Origin: Nitrosomonas sp.
Lineage (GTDB): Bacteria; Pseudomonadota; Gammaproteobacteria; Burkholderiales; Nitrosomonadaceae
Length of the DNA stretch: 6,672 nucleotides
Direction of reading: 5' to 3'
Assembly (NCBI GenBank): GCA_003514765.1
Contig: DOOY01000099.1
Span: 1 to 6,672 of the forward strand
This document shows positions 1 through 5,033 of this stretch, in pieces (within the stretch, counting starts at the first letter, position 1; the number at the start of each line of letters is the position of its first letter). The notes below the pieces were generated by a model that saw only the letters and a list, made by a program, of their open reading frames with translations, did no database searches and was not told where the DNA came from. A program made the translations under genes and the position numbers.

Positions 1-287
1 GACAGCAGTGGGGGCGAATATGACAACATGATGATTGCCGCACAAACACAGCGATTCGCGCATGTGCTCGGCACAAAGGATGTGCAGATCAGTTATATTC
101 CGCGAGCAGGTCATTTTCCAGCGACGGACAATCCGGATTGTGTGACCGTGCGATCATCAGTTTTATCCGCCGTGTTGCGGGCCATCAGGCACTCACTGAC
201 GTTTATATTGGCAATCACGGCATCTGGAAAGGTGATGAGCGTCAGATGATTCAGGAACTGCGCGTTTTGCATGGTTTCGCAGAGTAG
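1..287 (+). pseudogene. C-terminal remnant of a probable alpha/beta hydrolase, frameshifted
   Basis: The gene enters from the left edge, so its start is not visible. Frame 1 reads from base 1 and holds a segment like the end of an alpha/beta-hydrolase fold: a GEYDN stretch where the acid-bearing strand would lie, then YIPRAGHFPATDNPD, whose His (112-114) would be the catalytic His. Frame 1 then runs into unlikely sequence and stops at 247-249. Frame 3 from base 144 continues sensibly as DRAIISFIRRVAG and ends HGFAE at the TAG 285-287. One missing base near 144 (GTG-GAC collapsed to GTGAC) would join the two halves. I therefore read this as one gene broken by a single-base deletion, or as a sequencing error. 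The nucleophile part lies outside the window. The family call rests on the GHFP context only and the substrate is unknown. Confidence 0.5.
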
Positions 288-318
288 TCGCCATAATTAA
301 TATGCAGTAAAAAATATT

Positions 319-564
319 ATGAAAACAATTTTGCTTGAATCTGACCTGATCTGCCCGCTGTGCGGCTTTATTAAAAAGGAGCGCATGCCCACGGATGCCT
401 GTTTGTACTTCTATGAATGTACAAATTGTCACTCGTTGTTACGGCCTAAGTCAGGTGATTGCTGTGTTTTTTGCTCATATGGAACCGTTGCCTGTCCACC
501 AAGGCAGGCTGAACTTGACTGTTGCGGTCAACGTAATTTTCATGATTCTGCGAATAATAAGTGA
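319..564 (+). CDS. GDCCVxC-family small cysteine-rich protein
   Basis: The 81-residue product is very rich in Cys. It has a CPLC pair at 12-15, C28, an ECTNC pair at 33-37, the family signature GDCCVFC at 46-52 followed by SYG, then CPP at 59-61 and a CC pair at 68-69. This matches the family annotated as GDCCVxC domain-containing (seleno)protein. Here all signature positions are TGC or TGT Cys codons, so no selenocysteine is involved. The spaced Cys pairs suggest metal (zinc-ribbon-like) or thiol chemistry in the cytoplasm, since there is no signal peptide or membrane segment. The function is not established to my knowledge; I recall relatives near mercury or redox genes. The ATG at 319 is the only plausible start, because a stop codon lies in frame at 298-300. 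No clear Shine-Dalgarno sequence precedes it. The tail after residue 70 (QRNFHDSANNK) looks poorly conserved. It lies 54 bases before the sigma-factor gene. Confidence 0.85.
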   Translation: MKTILLESDLICPLCGFIKKERMPTDACLYFYECTNCHSLLRPKSGDCCVFCSYGTVACPPRQAELDCCGQRNFHDSANNK

Positions 565-617
565 TGGTATGAAACGTGAATTAACCAGCAGGTTTTTAAC
601 ATGTTCATAATGACATT

Positions 618-1178
618 ATGAATAACCACTTAAATACGCAGGCTTGGCTGAAGGAACATGGTGACTACCTGTATAGCTATGCATTTTCAAAGGTCAAGGA
701 TAAGCATGCCGCCGAAGACCTGGTGCAGGAAACATTGCTTGCAGCACTTGTGGCACAAAATAGTTTTGCCAATCAATCCACCATTCGTACCTGGTTGACC
801 GGGATACTCAAGCACAAGATAGTTGATCATTTCCGGCGGCAAGGGCGCGTAGTTGCCATCGGTGCTCTGGTTGATCAGGATAACGAAGATAATTTGGAAT
901 ATTTTTTTAAAACCAATGGCAGTTGGATTGAGAAACCGGATACATTTCCCAGTCCCGAATCAGTATTCCAACAAAAGGAATTCTGGGAAATATTCCAGAA
1001 ATGTTTATCTGAACTAAAATCCAGGCAGGCGGAAATATTTATTGCCAAGGAAATGCATGACATGAGTAACGGGGATATTTGTAAGCATTTCTTGATCACA
1101 CCGACCAATGCCTGGGTCATCATGCATCGTGCCCGGTTATCGCTGATTAAATGTCTAAAGATCCACTGGAAAGATTGA
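618..1178 (+). CDS. ECF-type RNA polymerase sigma factor (sigma-70 family)
   Basis: This 186-residue protein has the two-domain plan of extracytoplasmic-function sigma factors, which direct RNA polymerase to a small alternative promoter set. Sigma region 2 spans about residues 12-76, with the core-binding helix AAEDLVQETLLAA (31-43) and the -10-recognition part IRTWLTGILKHKIVDHFRR (56-74). A variable acidic linker (about 77-127) follows. Sigma region 4 spans about 128-181, with LSELKSRQAEIF and a helix-turn-helix ending in VIMHRARLSLIKCL. The length is typical of the family. ATG 618 is the first start after an in-frame stop at 597-599, and no good ribosome binding site precedes it. The gene for a zinc-finger protein follows after 14 bases, the usual arrangement of an ECF sigma factor with its anti-sigma factor, so activity is probably controlled by that protein. 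The inducing signal and the ECF subgroup cannot be told from here. Confidence 0.93.
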   Translation: MNNHLNTQAWLKEHGDYLYSYAFSKVKDKHAAEDLVQETLLAALVAQNSFANQSTIRTWLTGILKHKIVDHFRRQGRVVAIGALVDQDNEDNLEYFFKTNGSWIEKPDTFPSPESVFQQKEFWEIFQKCLSELKSRQAEIFIAKEMHDMSNGDICKHFLITPTNAWVIMHRARLSLIKCLKIHWKD

Positions 1179-1183
1179 TCGCT

Positions 1184-1189
1184 GGAAAA
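1184..1189 (+). promoter_or_regulatory. Ribosome binding site supporting the 1193 start
   Basis: GGAAAA lies 3 bases before the ATG at 1193, inside the short gap after the sigma-factor stop codon. It is modest but better than anything before the alternative ATG at 1151, and it supports the shorter zinc-finger protein. Confidence 0.4.
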
Positions 1190-1192
1190 TAT

Positions 1193-1438
1193 ATGTTGAA
1201 TTGTAAACAAGCCAGTCAGTTGGCTTCACGCGCAATGGATGAAAAGCTGTCATTTTGGGGAAAAAGCATGTTAGCAATGCATTTGTTGTTATGCCGCAGC
1301 TGCTCTAATTTCACGCGACAGCTTGATTTCTTAAGGGCTGTGTCACGCCGTTCTGTAACCCATCTGGATTTTCGATTAACGCGCGAAGCCAGACAGCGGA
1401 TAGCCAATGCTTTGCAGGATAGGCAAACGGATAAATAA
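1193..1438 (+). CDS. Short zinc-finger (zf-HC2-like) probable anti-sigma factor
   Basis: I chose the ATG at 1193, giving 81 residues (MLNCKQASQL...). It keeps the N-terminal Cys at position 4 as zf-HC2 proteins do, and GGAAAA at 1184-1189 is an acceptable ribosome binding site. An in-frame ATG at 1151 would add 14 residues and overlap the sigma gene by 28 bases. The protein carries H30-x3-C34-x2-C37 (HLLLCRSC), which with C4 makes the zinc-binding set of ZAS-type anti-sigma factors. These hold a sigma factor inactive and can release it when the zinc-thiol site is oxidised or a ligand binds. There is no transmembrane segment, so it should be cytoplasmic, unlike the many anti-sigma factors that span the membrane. 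The basic C-terminal half has no recognised domain. The anti-sigma role is inferred from the motif and the position directly after the sigma gene. Confidence 0.82.
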   Translation: MLNCKQASQLASRAMDEKLSFWGKSMLAMHLLLCRSCSNFTRQLDFLRAVSRRSVTHLDFRLTREARQRIANALQDRQTDK

Positions 1439-1479
1439 TCGTATTGATATTTTGACTTTGTGCCATAAAACATTGTGGT

Positions 1480-2121
1480 ATGGATAAGCTGTTGTGCTGG
1501 ATTGTAATTTGCATGCCTGTTGCGTCATGGGCGGAAAGCGGACGTGTCGATATTGCCCGTTTTTCCCAAGGCGATCTCAGCGGATGGCAGTCAAAAGTGT
1601 TTGCCGGTGAAACATTCTATGTCCTCGAACGTGAAGCAGAGCGAATGGTTTTGCGTGCCGACAGTAGTGCAGCAGCGTCTGGATTATATCGTGAGGTCAG
1701 TATCGATCTGAATAAAACGCCCATACTCAACTGGGACTGGAAAGTGGATAACATTCTGACGGGTAACGACGAACGCACCAAAGCCGGTGATGATTATCCA
1801 GCACGCATCTACGTTGTCTTTTCCGGCGGAGTCATGTTCTGGCGTACACGTGCGATTAACTATGTTTGGTCGAATAAGCAGCCTGTTGATAGCAACTGGT
1901 TCAACGCCTTCACGAAAAATGCAGGCATGATCGCCATACAGTCAGGATCTGGCCATATCGGTCGCTGGATGAATGAAAGCCGCAATGTGCTTGCCGATTA
2001 TCGGCGCTTATTTGGGGAAGAGCCCGGTGCGGTCGATGCCGTAGCAATTATGACCGACACCGACAATACCGGCGGCACCGCAACGGCATGGTATGGAGAT
2101 ATCTGGTTTGCCGCGCAATGA
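1480..2121 (+). CDS. Exported DUF3047 family protein
   Basis: The 213-residue product begins with a short signal peptide (hydrophobic LLCWIVICMPVAS, likely cut after SWA at residue 18), so the mature protein should be periplasmic. The rest matches DUF3047: FSQGDLSGWQSKVF near the N-terminus, the central LNWDWKVDN (83-91), GDDYPARIYVVF (103-114), the WRTRAINYVWSN segment (121-132), and the C-terminal MTDTDNTGGTATAWYGDI (191-208). It is essentially full length. The biochemical role of the family is unknown. The pattern of alternating strands with conserved Trp and Asp residues suggests a beta-rich, possibly carbohydrate-binding-like fold, but that is only an impression. It starts 41 bases after the zinc-finger gene, so it may be co-transcribed with the sigma/anti-sigma pair or be one of its targets. 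I see no convincing promoter or ribosome binding site in that gap. Confidence 0.9.
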   Translation: MDKLLCWIVICMPVASWAESGRVDIARFSQGDLSGWQSKVFAGETFYVLEREAERMVLRADSSAAASGLYREVSIDLNKTPILNWDWKVDNILTGNDERTKAGDDYPARIYVVFSGGVMFWRTRAINYVWSNKQPVDSNWFNAFTKNAGMIAIQSGSGHIGRWMNESRNVLADYRRLFGEEPGAVDAVAIMTDTDNTGGTATAWYGDIWFAAQ

Positions 2122-2389
2122 CCGGTATACAGTCATGCCGCCCTACCGCAAAGACATGCCTGTTGAGAAGCAAGTGACTCACATATAAGCTGATCTGGGT
2201 CAGTAGTTTCAACCGGAATGGTGAAAGAACGGATTTTTGTCACCAACTGAATAACAGCTTAACGCTATGAACTCGATCATTGACAGCACACCTTAAGGAT
2301 GATTCGCACGGTTAATTAAATATTTTTTTAAATAGCAAAGCAGAGCACATGATTGATCATAAGATACCAAATATAAAAAGGAAAATACT
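2122..2389. other. Intergenic spacer, leader of the oxidoreductase gene
   Basis: This 268-base spacer has no credible coding sequence. A hairpin with a U-tract that would end the DUF3047 transcript is not evident. An AT-rich block lies at 2311-2334 (TTAATTAA followed by a run of T and AAATA). The promoter of the oxidoreductase gene probably lies here, but no -35/-10 pair with good spacing stands out. The best scraps are TTGAGA (2163-2168) with TATAAG (2184-2189) at a short 15-base spacing, and an isolated TTGACA at 2280-2285. Confidence 0.4.
2378..2384 (+). promoter_or_regulatory. Ribosome binding site for the GTG start at 2390
   Basis: AAGGAAA lies 5 bases before the GTG at 2390. It is the clearest Shine-Dalgarno sequence at a non-ATG start in the window. 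The following MKLRWWILIL is the expected N-terminal membrane helix, so the GTG start is well supported. Confidence 0.75.
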
Positions 2390-4528
2390 GTGAAACTACG
2401 TTGGTGGATACTCATTTTGCTCGGTTTGATGATTGGATTGTTTTTTGCATTCGACCTGCATCATTTTTTTAGCTTGGAAACACTCAAGACAAGGCATGAA
2501 GAATTACTGCAGTTTTATCAGACACAGCCTTTCTTGATTGTTGGCGTATATTCGGCTGTTTACATTGTTATGGCGGCGCTTTCTCTGCCCGGTGCTACTG
2601 TGATGACGCTTGCAGGTGGTGCCATGTTTGGATTATGGGTTGGGGTGCCGGTGGTGCTGATTTCTGCCACAATTGGCGCAACCTTGGCTTTCTGGGTGGC
2701 GCGTTATGTTCTGCGCGATACAGTGGAGCGCCGTTTTGGCGATCGTTTGACAACCATCAACAAAGGATTGGAACGGGATGGGGCGTTTTATTTGTTTTCT
2801 CTGCGCCTGGTGCCTGCTTTTCCCTTTTTTCTCATCAATCTCCTGATGGGATTGACTGCTATCCGCAGCATCACCTTTTTCTGGGCCAGTTTATTCGGCA
2901 TGCTGGCTGGTACGACGGTATATGTCAATGCGGGTACTCAATTGGCGGCCATTTCCAGCTTGTCTGATATTTTATCGCCTGAGTTGATTGGGTCGTTTAT
3001 TTTACTGGCCGCATTTCCATGGCTGGCGCGCTGGAGTATTGGTATTGTCAAGAGACGGCGTCTTTATGCGCGTTGGCCTAAACCAGCCCGGTTTGACCGT
3101 AATCTGGTGGTGATAGGAGCCGGTGCTGCAGGATTGGTCACCGCCTATATCGCAGCGGCTACACGCGCAAAAGTAACACTGATTGAAGGCCACAAAATGG
3201 GCGGCGATTGTCTTAATTACGGTTGCGTGCCGTCCAAAGCGCTGATTCGTTCAGCTGGTTTTATCAATCAAGTGCGTCATTCCAAATCATTGGGTGTAGC
3301 AGAAGCAAATCTAAATTATGACTTTGCCGATGTGATGGCACGTGTTCACCGGGTCGTTAAAGCGGTGGAGCCGCATGACTCGATAGAACGTTATACGCAA
3401 CTGGGCGTGGAAGTATTGCAAGGTGATGCACGTATCACTTCTCCCTGGACAGTCGAAGTGAACGGACAAATCCTGACAACGCGGGCCATCGTTATTGCAA
3501 CGGGGGCGCGTCCTGCTGTGCCGGAAATACCGGGACTGGACGCTGTTCGTTATTACACATCCGATACTATCTGGTCGTTGACAGAACGCCCTGAGCGATT
3601 GGTTGTACTCGGTGGCGGTCCCATTGGTTGCGAAATGGCGCAGGCTTTCGCCCGTCTCGGCTGTCAGGTAACACAGGTGGAACGAGGAGACTTGATGATG
3701 CGCGAAGACACAGATGCAGTGACACTGGTTAAAGCGGCATTGCAGGATGACGGCGTGCGCATCTTAACGCAGGTTGAAGCTGTGCGTTGCGAAGCAGAAG
3801 ATGGCACACAGCGTTTAATTGTCCGCCATGAAGATGGTGACGAAGAAGCACTGCCGTTTGACGCGTTGTTATGCGCCGTCGGCAGGGTGCCGCGTACCGA
3901 AGGTTTTGGCCTGGAAGCGTTGGGCATCCCGGTTACATCGAGACGGACAATAGAAACCAATGCCTGGCTGCAGACAATTTATCCCAATATCTACGCATGC
4001 GGCGATGTAGCCGGGCCGTTTCAGTTTACCCATACAGCAGGACATCAAGCCTGGTATGCGTCGGTCAACGCACTGTTTGGACGTTTGAAACGCTTCAAGG
4101 CGGATTATTCCGTGATTCCATGGACGACATTTACAAGCCCGGAAATTGCCCGGGTGGGTCTTTCGGAAGGGGAAGCCAAGACGCGTGGTACTGCATATGA
4201 GGTAACGCGTTATGACCTGAATGATCTTGATCGCGCCATAGCTGATGAAGCTGCGCACGGATTTGTAAAAGTGCTGACGGTGCCGGGCAAGGACCGTATT
4301 TTGGGCGTGACCATAGCAAGTGAGCATGCCAGTGACTTGCTGGCGGAATTTGTGCTGGCGATGAAACATGGTCTGGGTCTAAATAAAATCCTGGGCACGA
4401 TACATACCTATCCTACCTGGTCGGAAGCGAATAAATATGCAGCGGGAGAATGGAAGCGCGCGCATGTTCCACAGCAATTGCTGACCTGGGTGGAGAAATA
4501 TCATAGGTATCGAAGAGGTGGGGAATGA
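2390..4528 (+). CDS. TVP38/SNARE-associated membrane domain fused to mercuric-reductase-like FAD oxidoreductase
   Basis: This 712-residue protein joins two domains. Residues 1-220 form a TVP38/TMEM64 (SNARE-associated, DedA-like) membrane domain with helices near 5-21, 48-66, 70-108, 133-156, 162-180 and 200-219, and the glycine-rich GGAMFGLWVG (76-85). A basic stretch KRRR (221-224) leads into a class I pyridine nucleotide-disulfide oxidoreductase. Its FAD site is GAGAAG (243-248), the redox disulfide is C274/C279 in GGDCLNYGCVPSK, the NAD(P) site is GGGPIG (408-413) followed by E431, which favours NAD(H), and the second FAD motif is YACGDVAG (535-542). The C-terminal dimer domain ends with IHTYPTWSE. 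Y674 sits where lipoamide dehydrogenase and glutathione reductase have the catalytic His; mercuric reductases also have Tyr there. The C-terminal Cys pair and NmerA domain of true MerA are absent, so mercury reduction is not supported. It probably moves electrons from NAD(P)H to an unknown thiol, metal or quinone-linked acceptor at the inner membrane. The DUF3179 remnant starts inside its stop codon. Confidence 0.93.
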   Translation: MKLRWWILILLGLMIGLFFAFDLHHFFSLETLKTRHEELLQFYQTQPFLIVGVYSAVYIVMAALSLPGATVMTLAGGAMFGLWVGVPVVLISATIGATLAFWVARYVLRDTVERRFGDRLTTINKGLERDGAFYLFSLRLVPAFPFFLINLLMGLTAIRSITFFWASLFGMLAGTTVYVNAGTQLAAISSLSDILSPELIGSFILLAAFPWLARWSIGIVKRRRLYARWPKPARFDRNLVVIGAGAAGLVTAYIAAATRAKVTLIEGHKMGGDCLNYGCVPSKALIRSAGFINQVRHSKSLGVAEANLNYDFADVMARVHRVVKAVEPHDSIERYTQLGVEVLQGDARITSPWTVEVNGQILTTRAIVIATGARPAVPEIPGLDAVRYYTSDTIWSLTERPERLVVLGGGPIGCEMAQAFARLGCQVTQVERGDLMMREDTDAVTLVKAALQDDGVRILTQVEAVRCEAEDGTQRLIVRHEDGDEEALPFDALLCAVGRVPRTEGFGLEALGIPVTSRRTIETNAWLQTIYPNIYACGDVAGPFQFTHTAGHQAWYASVNALFGRLKRFKADYSVIPWTTFTSPEIARVGLSEGEAKTRGTAYEVTRYDLNDLDRAIADEAAHGFVKVLTVPGKDRILGVTIASEHASDLLAEFVLAMKHGLGLNKILGTIHTYPTWSEANKYAAGEWKRAHVPQQLLTWVEKYHRYRRGGE
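4514..4519 (+). promoter_or_regulatory. Ribosome binding site of the decayed DUF3179 gene
   Basis: AGAGGT, inside the last codons of the oxidoreductase gene, lies 5 bases before the ATG at 4525. It is a strong Shine-Dalgarno sequence placed for translational coupling through the ATGA overlap (4525-4528). Its survival supports the reading that a real gene once began here. Confidence 0.55.
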
Positions 4529-4975
4529 GATTTCTTAAAGCATATATTTTTGCAGTGTTTGGTTGTGATGGCAGCAAATGCAAACTTGTTTCAACCAGCG
4601 ATGTCAAATAAGCCATCTAATAAAAAGTGAATAAGGCATAATTGCAGTCGGTAACTTGGGAAAAAGCGACAGCCCGGGAATGAAATTTTTTCGGACGGCT
4701 CTCCAAAGGATGGCATACCATCACTTGACAACCCCACGTTTGTCAAAGCTGGTGCTGAATGGACAGGCCAAAGCCTATCCATTTGTAGCGCTTGCCAAAC
4801 AAACGGGTGAGGTCAATGATATGCTCGGCAAACATCCGGTTCAAGTCCGGTAGACCATAACCATAAATCAGCCGAGATTTTTGATGCAGATGGAAAACCG
4901 TTGCCCGGCGTCGTTTTATTCTGGTTTGCGTGGTATGCATTCCATCCACAGACCGGCATCTACCGGGCGAAATGA
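4525..4975 (+). pseudogene. Decayed DUF3179 family gene with frameshifts and probable internal deletion
   Basis: No intact gene is present, but pieces of a DUF3179 protein follow in order. The ATG at 4525 overlaps the oxidoreductase stop (ATGA) and opens MRFLKAYIFAV in frame 1. Frame 2 continues from 4559 as LVVMAANANLFQP; removing one T near 4558-4560 restores a perfect signal peptide ending ANA. Frame 2 has stops at 4628-4630 and 4652-4654, then gives EIFSDGSPKDGIPSLDNPTFV (4682-4744), the typical N-terminal DUF3179 motif. Frame 3 then gives LVLNGQAKAYPF and TGEVND, and stops at TAG 4851-4853. Frame 2 resumes at 4853 as DHNHKSAEIFDADGKPLPG and the hallmark FWFAWYAFHP, ending at TGA 4973-4975; one lost base (TAT-GAC to TAGAC) explains that break. 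The central part with the family's CPLC motif is missing, so a large internal deletion is likely between about 4741 and 4758. The DUF3179 function is unknown; the signal peptide implies export. Confidence 0.75.
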
Positions 4976-5033
4976 TTTGGTTTGAAACATGGCTGCCCAG
5001 GCTTATAGTTAACCTTGGTAACAGATTAATTTA

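Noticed and set aside
1151..1192. Longer start for the zinc-finger protein, overlapping the sigma gene
   Set aside because: It adds 14 residues ahead of the Cys-containing motif and has a poorer ribosome binding site than the ATG at 1193. It cannot be fully excluded.
875..1210. 111-residue minus-strand ORF
   Set aside because: It is antisense to the sigma-factor region 4 coding sequence and has no family features.
2174..2182. 9-base palindrome GTGACTCAC as an operator
   Set aside because: It is single, short and not tied to a clear promoter; expected by chance.
2280..2285. TTGACA as a -35 element for the oxidoreductase gene
   Set aside because: No acceptable -10 hexamer lies 15-19 bases downstream.
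3869..4369. 166-residue minus-strand ORF
   Set aside because: It lies fully opposite the conserved oxidoreductase C-terminal domain and has no recognisable motifs; a shadow of the real gene.
2390..4528. Calling the fusion protein a true mercuric reductase (merA)
   Set aside because: No C-terminal vicinal Cys pair, no NmerA metal-binding domain, and no mer genes nearby; only the Tyr and redox-disulfide motif are shared.
4656..4853. 65-residue + strand ORF in the gap after the oxidoreductase
   Set aside because: Only its second half resembles DUF3179 (NGQAKAYP to PVQVR); its start falls in the wrong frame for the upstream DUF3179 motif. It is one piece of the pseudogene, not a gene.
4997..5023. 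GTTAACC/GGTAAC inverted repeat before the glutamate-synthase-like gene as terminator or operator
   Set aside because: The stem is imperfect with almost no loop, and no T-tract follows; too weak to call.
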